Source: Isoetes taiwanensis
Taxonomy: Eukaryota; Streptophyta; Lycopodiopsida; Isoetales; Isoetaceae
NCBI GenBank assembly: GCA_021234155.1
Contig: JAJEKV010000071.1
Coordinates: forward strand, 2,465,246-2,529,245
DNA: 64,000 nucleotides
Direction of reading: 5' to 3'
Shown here: piece by piece, positions 36,297 to 47,770 of the stretch
Position numbering within the stretch: position 1 is the stretch's first letter
Layout: the number at the start of each line of letters is the position of its first letter
Translations under genes and position numbers: made by a program
Notes under the pieces: model-generated
What the model saw: the letters and a program-made list of their open reading frames with translations, nothing else
The model's database searches: none
Told to the model about the DNA's origin: nothing

Positions 36297-36307
36297 TTAA
36301 AACGCTG

Positions 36308-36345
<38 letters not shown>

Positions 36346-36433
36346 CTCACAAGAAAAAAAAAAAAAAAATTTTTTTTTTTGAATTTTTTCAAAAAAACGC
36401 CAGAATTGTAACACAAATTTTTTTCACAGACGC

Positions 36434-36516
<83 letters not shown>

Positions 36517-36719
36517 TGTCACAGACGCCAGCTTTTCCCTGTTTTTCAGACGCTGAAAAAATTTTCAAGCAGACGCCACGGCTTTTATGCGACGCCAAAT
36601 TTTTTTTCCGCCAAGCAGGTTTTAATATCGCTAAACACGTATTTTATTAAAAATACGATTTTTGACTTTATACGCCAGAATTTTAATTTTGAACGATAGA
36701 ACCTATCCCCTAAGGGAGT
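36065..36719. mobile_element. hAT-like MITE, 655 bp, with CAGACGCC repeats
   Basis: Target duplication CTAAGGGA (36057-36064 and 36720-36727; 8 bp, the hAT size). Ends TGGATAGGTTC and GAACCTATCCC (10 of 11 matching as inverted repeats). The interior has about eight scattered copies of CAGACGCC-like motifs, long A and T runs (about 36258-36450) and a (TA)n run at about 36461-36507. Noncoding. Confidence 0.7.
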
Positions 36720-37187
36720 TCCAAGTAGGGGACAATGTTTGCCAAAAGATAAAAGTCAACAAGCAAAGTTCAGATTCAAGAATTGCAAGAAGCTTGCTCC
36801 AAGGTGGGCCGTCCATTTAAAATTGTCAAAAGAGTTGGTAACCAAGCCTACAAATTGACTTACCTCAAAGACACCTCAAGATCTATAGAGTCTTTTCACG
36901 AAGTCTCCTAAAGAAACACACCCCTAATCCGCATGAAGTATTGACACCGAAGTTTACCGGAATTAACGGGATGATCAACTTGAGATTGTTCCCCGAGGTT
37001 CTTCTCGACCCATCTTATAAGAAGACGAGAAGATCTCACCTCTCCGCATCAGAAAATGGACGACTTTACCGCTGGAGGACGCCACGCGGGTACTACAATC
37101 GATCTTGAGAAGCATTACCCACAATTCATGGAGCAATGCAAGGGTGAGCTCAACACCCAAGTGGTCAATTCAACCAATGGGGAGTGA
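36720..37187 (+). pseudogene. Chromovirus pol, unit 3, C-terminus with natural end
   Basis: Integrase C-terminus and chromodomain as in unit 2, with indels. Unlike units 1 and 2, the reading goes beyond HYPQF into MEQCKGELNTQVVNSTNGE and a TGA at 37185-37187. This is taken as the genuine end of pol. Confidence 0.7.
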
Positions 37188-37854
37188 GGTAGGAGTCTAC
37201 TTCCATGCCACGAAGTAGCCTTTGAGAGAAAAGAGGTCATTCAGAATGCATTGATAGGAAAAAGCACCTCTAGCCCCATATATGTTTTGATAGGAGGAAT
37301 GGCCCTTCACGCCTATACAGAAGGACCCCATCCTCCACGATGGGCAACTAAAGGTGTAGGCATGAGCGCATATAGGCATGATAGGGGCTCACTGGGCCAC
37401 GCCAATGGAAGAAGCATCCTCTTCCTATGCCTGAGATTAGTCGCACATTCATTAGGTGGGTGGTCACCATATAACCAAAAAATTTTATTAATAATTAAAT
37501 GATACTAATGTAGTGTTGAACCGCAGCCAATAGAATGACAAACAAAGGAGGTTGCAGGACAAGACCCTTGTAGCATATGTACCTAATAAATGCTACAAGG
37601 GGACGAGAACCTTAAGAACACCTTTGTGTGATGTTCAATCTTGATAATTTAAACTTGATATTTTAATGTTGATATTTTTAACTAATGTTGAATTAAGGCA
37701 TAAATTAAATGTCTTATACCATGTGGTGATTATAAACATTGCAATTAGAATTTCAAGGATTATCTTAATTCCGTTAAATATGTACCATCCAAGCTTCCTT
37801 GTGCGTATCTTCCAAGGTGGGGAGACCTCGTGATGCCTTGACAAAGATCAATCC
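37188..37854 (+). other. 3' noncoding part of the chromovirus
   Basis: No convincing gene. Contains a first TCCAAGGTGGGGAGA block near 37811-37825 that resembles the polypurine tract 45 bp further on. Confidence 0.4.
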
Positions 37855-37867
37855 AAGGTGGGGAGAA
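37855..37867 (+). promoter_or_regulatory. Polypurine tract
   Basis: AAGGTGGGGAGAA directly before TGTGACG, the usual layout for plus-strand priming next to a plant Ty3/gypsy 3' LTR. Confidence 0.65.
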
Positions 37868-38663
37868 TGTGACGCTCCGTGATAATATACGGGTGATGAA
37901 TAATGATATTATAATCGACACGTCACTAGTACATGTCGACTTAGACGACATGTACGCACCGACCATAAAGGGGTAGTACCCTAGGGTACAACCTTGTGAC
38001 CTATTATATTGCACATGCTAAGGCCACATGTGAATATAATATCCTTTTGCCATGTGGCAATAGCCCATTGACCAATCAGAGCCCAGCCCCAAAGTCGGGG
38101 ATAAAGGGGCATAAACCCCAAAAAGGGAAACCCTTTCAGTCACAGCCCCCATAAGTCGGATTGGAGCAGCAAGCGGACGCTTTTCTCGCTGCGGAATGAG
38201 AGGGTGAGGAACCGATATTCCCTTAGTAGCAAACGATCCAAGCCAAGAATCTCGAGATTCAAGAAGCATGGATTTTTCAGAGGGTGGGAGCCAGCCAAGA
38301 AGCCTTGTTAGTGGTTGATCCGGGATAGTTAGATCCGGTTTCAGCCCTCATTCCATAGGATTAGTGGGTTCATTCTTAGCTATAGGCTTAACCCCTACAG
38401 CCTAAGAATGATAGATACTAACAAAGGAACCTAACCATGTATGATTAGGTAGATTAGAATAGATGTATTCTATTGTTTCAGCCTTTGTGATGATATTGTG
38501 ACATTCTATGCCACTTTTGTGTATTGGGAAGGGGGGTAGAGACCTGTGAGCCCAAGTAGTTGTATGATCATAGTTTTAGCCCATTAATTCCCCACCACGC
38601 GCCTGGGCTTGTCTAATCACTCGCTGATCCCATCGGGAAAAAGACTGCCGGGAGCCGTGTGAG
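37868..38663 (+). repeat. Chromovirus LTR (probably the 3' LTR; right end uncertain)
   Basis: Starts TGTGACGCTCCG after the polypurine tract. It has a perfect stem GTACATGTCG/CGACATGTAC near 37930-37960 and GGGGATAAAGGGGC (possible TATA region) near 38097. No second copy exists in the window, so a 5' LTR, if present, lies to the left of position 1. The right boundary is set only by the next Helitron end. Confidence 0.5.
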
Positions 38664-39406
38664 CTAGGTCTAATACCCGTGCACCGCGTGAGGGCACACT
38701 CTTCTTTTTTTTTTTTCAAGACACTCTTCCCTTTACCTCGTGGCCCTCTTCTCCCTTTTTTTTTCTTTTTCCTTTCTTCCATGCTCTTTTCCCCCTTCAC
38801 TTTTTCTTTTTTTCTCACTTTTCTTCTTCCCTTTTCAAGCCCTTTTTCTTTTCTCTCTCTCTTTTTTCATTTCCCTCGCTCCTCATTCCTCTTTCGGCTC
38901 CTTTTTCCCTTTCCACCTCCCTTTTTTCTTTTTCTTTCCCTTCCATTTTTTCATCCTTTCTCCTCTTCCCCCGTCCTTTTTCACTTTCTTTCCTCCTTTC
39001 CTTTTCCTTTTCTTTTTTCCTTCCCTTTCCCTTTTCCAATGTGGCATTCCCTTTCCCCTCCTAATCTGCTTTTCGCTTTTCTCCATCATTTTTCTTTTTT
39101 CCTCGCTGCTCCCTCTCCTTTTTTCTTTTTTTTTTTCCTTTTCCCTCTTTTTCACCCTTCCTTTTTTCCTTTTCTCCGGCCTCTTTTGCCCTTCCCATTT
39201 TCCATTTCCCTCTCCCCTTTTCCTTGTGCCCATTTTCCCTTCCTGTGTTCCCTTTCGCATTCCTTTTTTTCTCTCTTCCCCTTTCTCCCTTCTCTCCACC
39301 ATTTTCCTCTGCCCTTTTTTCCCTTCCCTTTTCCTCCTTTCCACACCCTTTCCTCTTCCCCTTTTCCCATTGCCTTTTTTTCCTTCCCATTCCTCCCTCC
39401 CTTTCT

Positions 39407-39437
<31 letters not shown>

Positions 39438-40274
39438 TCCCATGCCACTTATCCCTTTCCTCACCACTTCCTTCTTTCTCTCTTTCCCTCTTCTTCTCCT
39501 CGTGTCTCTTTGCCTTTTCTTTTTCACCTTTCCACCCTCTTTTTTTCTTTTTCCTTTCCCTAACCTCCCCCCTTTCTCGTGCCCTTTTTCTTTTTTCTCC
39601 CCTTTTTTCTTTTCCTTTCCTCTTTCCCTTTTCCATTGTGTCATTCCCTTTTCCCCACCTTTTCCATGCGCCCCTTTTCCTCCTTTCTCCATCCTCTTCT
39701 TCTTTTTCCTTTGTCCATTCCCCCTCCCTTTTCTTTTCTTTTTTCTTTTACTTTTTCCATGCTCTTTTTCCCTTCCTTTTTACCCTTTCTTCAATCTTTC
39801 CCTTTTGCACTTTTTCTCGTGCTCTTTTCCCATCTCCCTCTCCCCTTTTCCTCATGCCCTTTTTCCCTTCCCTTTTCCCCTTTTCGCATTGTTTTTTCTT
39901 TTTTCCTTCCCCTTTCGCTTTTTCGATGCCCCTATTCCCTTTAGTTTTCCTCCTTTACCTATTCTTTCCCATTGCCCTTTCTTCCTTCCCTTTCCTCTCT
40001 CCCCTCTTTGTTTTCCCTTTCTTTTTTCCCTTTTCCATGTCACTTTTCCTTTTCCTCACCATTTTCTTCTTCCCCTTTTTCCCATGCCCTTTTTCCCCTC
40101 TTCCCCTTTCCCTCATGCCTTTTTCCCTTCACTTTTCCTTTTTCGTCCTCCCTTTTCCTTAATCTTCGATATTGCAATAAAATAATCACCGTCCGATTAA
40201 GCCAATCAAATCCACACCATTAGATTTAGGGCTTGATGGAAAACGGACACACGGTAAAACATTATAATATAGGA
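38664..40274 (-). mobile_element. Helitron containing a 1.45-kb pyrimidine tract
   Basis: The minus-strand 5' end TCCTATATTATAATG is at 40274, followed by T. The left end shows CTAG (38664-38667) and an imperfect CCCGTGC...GCGTGAGGG stem. The base before CTAG is G, not the expected A, so the left end is less sure. Positions about 38700-40160 are almost only C and T, mostly CCTTTTCC-type units with CATG islands. The long apparent ORFs here are low-complexity and not genes. Confidence 0.5.
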
Positions 40275-42439
40275 TGTTATGTGCTCATGTTTTGTTTACG
40301 CCCGCTGTTAGGTTTATCTCGGAGGAGACGGATGAATGACACGCCCATTCTTCCCCGCCGGTTCTTGCCACCATCGAGGGCCCGGCGTTGTGGACGGCCT
40401 CACATCAGCGGGGCGATGCTCGCTTGAGGGATGATTCCGCTTGTATAATGACGGCATCGATAGCGAGGCGGTGGCCGCCACATTGCCCCCATCATGGCCT
40501 CCTTCTAGTCGCCTTTTGGCGCGGATTTGTACCTACCGCTAAGCCGCCTCCTCGGCCCTTTGGGTCCTATCCATTCGAAGTCTCGCGACTCCTTGGCTGG
40601 GACGAGTAAGGCCGCCCTTCCCTTTGGTTTCGAGGTGTTCCCGGTCCAGAATTCTTTTGTTCGAAAGCGTAATATTCTCCTCCCTGATCTTTGCCCCCTA
40701 ATGCCGATATAGGCCTTCAAGTTGAGATGTTCCTTCCTAATATGCGCCTTCCTCCCTTCATGGTCCCCTACTTTGGAACCAATGAAAGTTCTCCCGCTGG
40801 TGCACGGAGCTGAAGCTCGGCCCCCGTCAGCCGTAGGTGCTTTGTGGTTGCCTAGCTTGGTTCCTTTCTTTGTTGACGCTGTACGACATTCGCTTTGAGT
40901 TGCTAGGCTGCAAGGTCGGGTGGTCTTCCTCCGGTTTCACGCCTCCTATGTCGCCATGACTTCTCTCCCCGAGAAGATTATGCCCTCTGGCCTTAGGCAT
41001 GATGCTAACGCTGCATCGGCGTCTAACGCCTTCCCCGCACTCGTGATTTTGCTGCCTTGGCGCTTCTTCCATTTGAAACTCGCGTACGCCGAAGTTGGTG
41101 AAGGCGCTTGAGATCCTCTTCTGATGTGAGCTCGTGGACGGGTAGCTGGGAGGTTGACATCTAGAAACATTCTTGGTGCCGCTTGGTTACCAATATTCTT
41201 CCCATTTGATGAAGATTGATGATAGGCCGATGGTGTTCTTTTCTACTCATTTGTCGGTTGAGGTGTTTGTCGGTTTCCCTCTCTTGGTCCCCTTTTCGGT
41301 CTCCTCTCCCTTATCTGCCTACATCGGGTGGGACCTTGATGTCTTCAGCTAGTTAAGTGCCTCTAGCTCTTCTGGCAGGGCTCCTCGCCCTCAGACTAAC
41401 AGCAACGCCACAGATATCCTAGAGTCTAAGGGTCTACGGAAGGGCTCCTCCTACAACATTCGGGCTCTATAAGCAAAGCAAGATGGCTTTGAGCAAGATT
41501 ATCAAGACATATCTATAATCTACAAGTCTATGGACATTGGGACATGTGGTATGGGCATGAAAACGAGGTTTGTTTTGCAAAACCTCCATGATGTTTGAGA
41601 CATACCTAGGTCCTAGCAAGGTTGGTTTGGGGAGTCCGACCCTACACATGGAGTGATTCTGGGCAGCTCTAGACCCTAGCTCCTTTCTAGGTATCCCGGC
41701 AATAGGGAGGCCAATGTGGATGCTGTATAAGTCAAACTCTATTAGAAGGACACAAAATTAGGTCAAGGTTTATGCCTTGGGCATGTGCGAGGTGGTGTAC
41801 CAACAGCTTGGACTTGGGTTGCTATGCCGAGGTCTAGATGACTATAACAAAGGGGTGTTCCCGAAAGCACTTCTACCTAGGAGTAAGGCATCAGCTTCAG
41901 AGCAATACTTAGCAGGTACTAATGGGGTATGCTTCTATTTACAAACAAAACCACAGCTTTGGAAAAACAATTCAAGGGTTTGAGCAATTTTGGTCATTTT
42001 GGAGTCGGGTTTGACATTTCTAGCCTAATTTGAGGTCATAAATGGATTTTAGGCTGTCTAACGGTCCTATTGCAAATAATTTTGAGATCATTTGGACATG
42101 GCATTATGAAGAAAACTGTCAGAGGTCTCACATCGCTGCTCGCATCGATAATGGTGCTCATTTTCTGCTCGGGCGCCACGGCAGACATATGGTCAAATGG
42201 CTAAACATGATCGTACTGGGTGATTCCATGGGTCTAATCCTGCTTATCTCGCCGAAGTTAGGCAGAATGGACCCTATTTGGTCAATGTATGCTTTGGGCA
42301 CTTTGGGGCATGGTTCACAAAGATGGTTCCCACACGCCATGCATCGATAATGAACTTTTCATTGGCCCCGGCAAGCGATGTGTGAGACATCCTCTCAAAT
42401 GGATGTCCGCTTTTGGAAACAAAGCATTAATTTAATGTT
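40275..42439. other. Unrecognised, GC-rich then mixed
   Basis: 40.3-41.4 kb is GC-richer and looks coding-derived, with short interrupted open stretches, but I cannot assign a family. 41.5-42.4 kb shows nothing recognisable beyond GTCTCACATCGCTGCTCG-like strings that foreshadow the satellite. Confidence 0.3.
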
Positions 42440-43300
42440 TTAATCGAAATGAAAGTACCGTCTCGCCACGCAAGGCCCAGACTGGAAACAGCAATGTCTC
42501 ACATCGCTATGCCTTCAGATCGTGGGAAATATGCAATGCATCGCCATCGCATCGAAATATGAGTGTACACGCTATACTTAGACTGAATGAAGCAATGCTT
42601 CACACGCTGCTCAAAGACGGAAATGAGATCTTCATTATCTCAGTTCCCGGCTACGCGCAGACCATCCTATTTGTCTCACATTATCCGGCCCCGGCGCCAT
42701 TACGCGACTATCCTATTTGTCTCACACGCTGTACCAAGCCGAAATGAGATCTTCATTATCCGCCCGGCGCTGACGCGGTGAAAATGAGATCTTCATTATT
42801 CGCCCCGGCGCATTCTGTGAGACTATCCTATTTGTCTCCACGCTGCACCCGTGCTGAAATGAGACTTTGGCCATTCGTCCCGGCGCCACATGCAGCACTA
42901 TCCTACTTGTTCTGGCCACGCTAGCTCGTGCGCCGGAAATGAGATCTTCATTACCCGCCCCGCGACGCAGTATACCATCCCCATTTGTTCCCACACGCTG
43001 CTCGTGCCAAAATGAGATCTTCATTCGTCTGGAAATTGACACGCCGCCCAAGTTCTGGAAAGATTTCATTATCCGTCCCCGGGCGCGAAAATGAGATCTT
43101 CATTATCGTCCCCATACACGCGGTGGAGGAGATCTATTTGTTCGACGCGCGCCGAAGCAGAAATGAGATCTTATCCATCTCCGGGGCCCGGGACGGTGAG
43201 ACCATCCTATTTTGTCCCACTAAATGAGATCTTCATTATCATTCGCCTCCGGCGCGACGCAGGTGAGACCATCCTATTTGTCTCACCAATTTTTGTCTTT
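42440..43300. repeat. Degenerate satellite, period about 77 bp
   Basis: AAATGAGATCTTCATT recurs at 42621, 42742, 42782, 42857, 42937, 43009, 43088, 43161 and 43222, with some units altered. Each is followed by a GC-rich CGCCCCGGCGC-type stretch and ACCATCCTATTTGTCTCAC. Spacing is mostly 61-80 bp. Units vary mainly in the GC-rich half. Confidence 0.75.
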
Positions 43301-43449
43301 TTATGTTCTCATTCACTTTAATCCGCATTTTAGGCTTAGCATAACTACTTAAAATGAGAAAAATTTCCCCATTTTTTCGAGGTTTTCGGAGGTCGCTGCT
43401 TTCCGGGAGCACATGGTCAGCGGCTTTGCTCTTGGTCTCCAAGAACATT

Positions 43450-43460
43450 GCTCGATACCA
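43450..43460 (-). promoter_or_regulatory. Primer-binding-site-like sequence, minus strand
   Basis: Reverse complement reads TGGTATCGAGC, close to the initiator-tRNA-Met primer site TGGTATCAGAGC minus one base; the change is again at a CAG. Confidence 0.4.
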
Positions 43461-45096
43461 CCGTGATGTCCCCTTTTACGTGATACGATGCCCGCATAAG
43501 ATACAAACAGGGAGTTCATCCCCATACCGGCTCCACATCGGCGCGTGGCCCTCCACAATCACTGGCACCCCTGGGAAGAGTGAAGGGGTCATTTTACCCC
43601 GCCTCCCTCGTGGCCTACCTAGCTTTTGAAGTGTAAACATACATGTCAAGATACAAGAGCATCACATATCCACCTCTAGGGTGGGACGCCCAAGACCATA
43701 GACAATGATCAAAGACAATGCATAAGGGAAATCCTACCCAAGGTTCGACACATGTGATGGACCCACAAGCTTGGGTCTCCAGTTCACTGCGCATTTAATT
43801 CATGGCAATGGATTTGGCCGGCATAAGAACATGGGCATTGGGTTGTCCACTCCATCCCGCTTCTCCCCGGTACACTTTGCGTATAGGTCAAAAGTGTTGG
43901 GACCTCGATCAGAAGCTCGTGCATAGCCAAAGGGGCTATTCCCCGGGTTGCATCTCCCCAGTCCCGATGGAGCAGGTAGGGATCACTCCGCAGAAACTCC
44001 ATGCCCACTAAGGTGACCAGAGGGCCACCGCCCCTGACGGGACCTAACCCACCGGAAGGTGAACCCTACCCCACCTGTGTGCCCAGCCCATGCCTGCAGA
44101 CTCGCTGGCAGCCACACCTAGTCACAATGATCCCTGCAGCACTAACACACCATAGGACTCTGCTCAAGAGAGTCTAACACCTAACCCTCCTTCTTAGCCA
44201 GCCTGGGCCCTTCACCCACAACAGTGGTTCTGTACACAAAGTCAAATCTATAGTGTGCTAGAGAGGCTAATCTAGAGCATTTACTACCAAGCTTTAAGTC
44301 CTACCCCTCCCAATACAAGGAGTTCATAGAGATACACCATCCATATATCATGTGTAAGGAACTAAAGAACTATATCAATCTATATCATAGAGTTTAGGTT
44401 CTTTAGTTAGAGTCCCGCTATCTAGAGATCTAGAGGGTTGCCATGGGAATTTAATATGCTAAACCTAACCGATTCAATGACTAGAAGATGGTTTAGGGCT
44501 ATTAAATTGGCTTAAATACCTAATCTTTGAGTTCCTCCTCCTCGAATTTAGTTCGAATTCACCATCCCAACAAAATGCTCGAATCAAGGAAATTAATGGT
44601 GTAATTCTCTTCGTGACAGAAACCGGAGGATGATTTTAACCCCTTGGGGCAGCAAAACAGAGCTTTAAAACCCTAGAAACTAAATTGGGCAAGTTAGGGT
44701 TTCCTCCCAATAGACAAGGGGGTTTGTTAGGTTTCCAATTATCCCCATGTGGGATAATTGGGAATGGCCCCACTTGTCTTAAATGTCTAGGTGGCATAAA
44801 TACACCTACATGGAAAGGTGTGCACTTAAATAAATGTGCACATTGGTAAATGTGCACATTAATTGCACACTTAAGTATGGCCCACTTGGCATAAAGTGTC
44901 CACATGGGAAAATGTGCACATAGATAAATGTGCACATGGGTAAATGTGCACATTAATAAATGCACACTCCTTGCAAGTTGCCCCCTAGGCTACCACCGGT
45001 TATATCGCCTGCAGACACGCTACCGGGTGAGCGCGTACGGTGATCGGGCGACAAAGATACGCCCCGGGGACCGTGATAATGCGGCCGAACGTCACA
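43461..45096 (-). repeat. Possible LTR of a minus-strand retrotransposon
   Basis: On the minus strand it begins TGTGACGTTCGGCCGC (45096) and ends just before the primer-site-like sequence at 43450-43460. Noncoding. Contains the AAATGTGCACAT array at 44815-44968. No partner LTR was found in the window. Confidence 0.35.
44815..44968. repeat. AAATGTGCACAT short repeats
   Basis: About six spaced copies of a TGTGCACA palindrome in AAATGTGCACAT context, with TAA/GGG spacers. Confidence 0.8.
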
Positions 45097-46310
45097 ACTA
45101 CATTTTAAACCGAGGTCTACTGAAATCGCTATATCTAAGGCACAACTTACAACTTGCCTAACAGAACTGAAAAGAAATTTAAGATAACTACTTGGAGCAT
45201 GCTCTGACAATATGCATTATATGTGCAATACTCACTTGAAGAGGTACTCACTTGAATATGGATTAAAGAACGAGGATCCCTTTGAACATGGATTAAAGAA
45301 ATGGAGATTCCAACTTGAATATGAATCAAAGAATAAGGATCCCTTTGAACATGGATTAAAGATATAGGGATGTCTTTTTTGAGATGCTATCAGTCCATGA
45401 ACTTATATTATTCTTGATTATTTGAAACAACGCTCAATGGCTCGAGGGACTTCAAACTATACCATGTTTGTTTAATTTATGTTTGTTTGTGAGGTGCAAA
45501 ATATTGGGATAAGGCACCACTGATCACAATTTGTTTAAATTGTGTAACTTATACAAGGTGAGTTCCTTTATAGACAACAAACTACTTAGTATGTACTATT
45601 CATTTCAAATGCATGATTTGTAAGTGAATCTTCAAGTATCTAGATATAACATTCCATCACTATTACAAAACATGGGATAACATTCCAAGTCATAAATGGT
45701 GACTTAATTTTATCATTAACATATTTCCAACTTCGCCAAGGCAAACAATGCTCGAATTGATTGTAATATCCAAATGTAAGGCAACTTGGTTCTATATTAA
45801 GTGGTTTCCAACTTTGTCTAGGTAAACAAAGCTAGAAAAAATTGGACCATAACATCCAAATGTAAGAGGACATTACATATCCTAATAGTAGCCGCACTAT
45901 AACATTGACATTATTGACGTTCAACTTCATAACAATCCCATAGGATTCACATGTTATATTTCGAAATTAGTGTTTCACCACAACATTTTGATACGATCTC
46001 TATGCATACTGAGGATGATAATTCCAGTTAATCATTTACAATGTCCCACCATATGCCACGTCCTACAAAGAGCGATTATACACTCATTTAAATCAATCCA
46101 ACCCAAAACCCCGCATTTGCATTAAACTCTTTACTCACACTGACCAAAGCTTGCTATGAACAAGGACTGTTTTGTTCTACTCAAAGCTCTCAAAGATAAT
46201 GATACAACACTATCTAACGTGAAGGATCTAAGTTTCCTTTGAATGTTAAATCTTTAGATAGTTTTGTTAAAATAAAAAGTTATAAATTTTGAATTATTAC
46301 TGCATGCTTT
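45097..46310. other. Noncoding with tandem repeats at 45238-45362
   Basis: Three to four units of about 40 bp of the type ACTTGAATATGGATTAAAGA / CCTTTGAACATGGATTAAAG at 45238-45362. A looser duplication (CCAACTTxGxCxAGGxAAACAAxGCT) lies at about 45725 and 45805. Otherwise nothing recognised. Confidence 0.5.
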
Positions 46311-46344
46311 TTGTGGTCAAAACATTTACACAATCCCAACTTAT

Positions 46345-46372
46345 GCCCAGCAAGGCTGGGCACCCTTACTAG
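46345..46372 (+). mobile_element. Helitron 3' end, plus strand
   Basis: GCCCAGCAAGGCTGGGC stem-loop, CCCTTA spacer and CTAG, followed by T. It matches the ends at 14888 and 27478 in opposite orientation. The body lies to the left; its 5' end was not found. Confidence 0.65.
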
Positions 46373-47212
46373 TAATGAAAGTAAGATTCACATCATAAGA
46401 TACTCATGGACTCTCGTACTTTATTTTGCTTGTTCTCTAGTGACTTCAGAACTTTATCCTTCACGTAGATTGAATCTCTATGCACCCCTTTTCGGGATCC
46501 ACCCCTTGCCTTCAATTCCCATGACATCAACACGAGATTTTATTTCTACCCATTGGGCCCCTGGATCACTTGCATCATACTCTATTGGCCATTAAACACC
46601 TGTACGTTACCGACTCTTTCCACTTCCTCGACTACCATTCTATACACTATTTCGTTAGGTTATTAGCTTCCTACAAACATACTCGTAGATGGTATACCCT
46701 AACCAAATAGGATAAGTATCTTCATCCGGATAATGACGATCAAATATTACTCCTTTCCAACTATCTAGATCATATGGAGCAAGTCCATAATACTTGGGAC
46801 GCCTTTCTAGGTCCAACATATGCAGCTCTTCATCTCCACCCTCTTCTATTCCTTCCGCCATCAAGTGGATCTACCATCAAGTTGAATTGGTATTCCAGCC
46901 CCTCCATCGCACTTTGAGGTAGCCAACCCCTCTCGGCGACGCTACTACTTTCAGGTTCAAACTCCCTAAAAATTATATGAACTTCATTCCAATAATTTAC
47001 GGCGCTTCATTGCACGCCTCTTCTCTCAAAGCGCGGTTTATCTCATGATTCCGCGATTCATATTGCGGTGCATGCTGGTGTCTTCCATGGAGACTCAGAT
47101 CGAACGGTTGAGGATTTGATCGACTCGACGATAAGATGACATGTGCGCGGATTTCAACCAAAATTTCATCTTGGATCGCTGCTCAATAAGTTATCCATTC
47201 ACCAATCCCCGA
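46373..47212. other. Unrecognised sequence
   Basis: A 69-codon minus-strand open stretch (46655-46864) has coding-like composition but no recognised family. Confidence 0.3.
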
Positions 47213-47770
47213 CAGCGTTGAAGGGTAAAAGGGAAAGAAAACGGAAGCAGAGGGAAAATGAAGAAAAAAAGAAAAGGGAGGGTGCAAGGACAAAAGGAAA
47301 GCGAGGAAAGGAAAAGGGGAAATAAAATAAAAAAGAAATGGAAGGGGGAATGGAAGGAATGGAAAGGATGAAAGGAAGGAAGGAAGGAAAGGGAAAGGAA
47401 GGAATGGATGATCTGGAACGGAAGGAAGGAAGGAGGAACGGAAGGAATGAATGGAAGGAATGGAATATGAAGATGGAGGGAAGAATCTGAAAGGAAGGAA
47501 AGGAAGGATGGAAGGAAGGAAGGGACAAGGAAAGAGGAAGAAAAGAAAGAAGGAAATGGAAGGAATGGAAGGGAAGGAAAGGAATGGAAGGAAGAAAAGG
47601 AATGGAAGGAAGGAAGGACAAGGAAGGAAGGGATGGAAAGAAGGAAGGAATGGAAGGAAGGAAGGAAGGAATGGAGGGAATGGATGGAACGGGGCCGGAT
47701 GGAGAGAAAAAAGGGGAGAATAAAGAAAGCACGTAAGGAAAATGAGAAAGCAAAAAAAATGGAAGTGTAG
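47213..47770. repeat. Purine-rich tract (GGAAGGAAT type)
   Basis: About 550 bp almost purely A and G, made of AAGGAAGGAATGG-like units. It is compositionally the mirror of the pyrimidine tract at 38.7-40.2 kb. Open frames through it are low-complexity. Confidence 0.8.

Noticed and set aside
36258-36507. Long A, T and TA runs as biologically meaningful structure
   Set aside because: Homopolymers of this length are unreliable in long-read assemblies. Reported only as part of the MITE interior.
37924-37961. CTAG next to a perfect GTACATGTCG stem as another Helitron 3' end
   Set aside because: The stem directly abuts the CTAG, whereas real Helitron ends here leave a spacer of about 7-10 bases. 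It fits better as a hairpin inside the LTR.
38679-40185. Long open frames (up to 481 codons) rich in F, S, L and P, and their K/E/R-rich antisense frames
   Set aside because: They arise from an almost pure C/T tract, where stops are rare in any frame. No domain, and composition fully explained by the tract. The same holds for 47183-47830.
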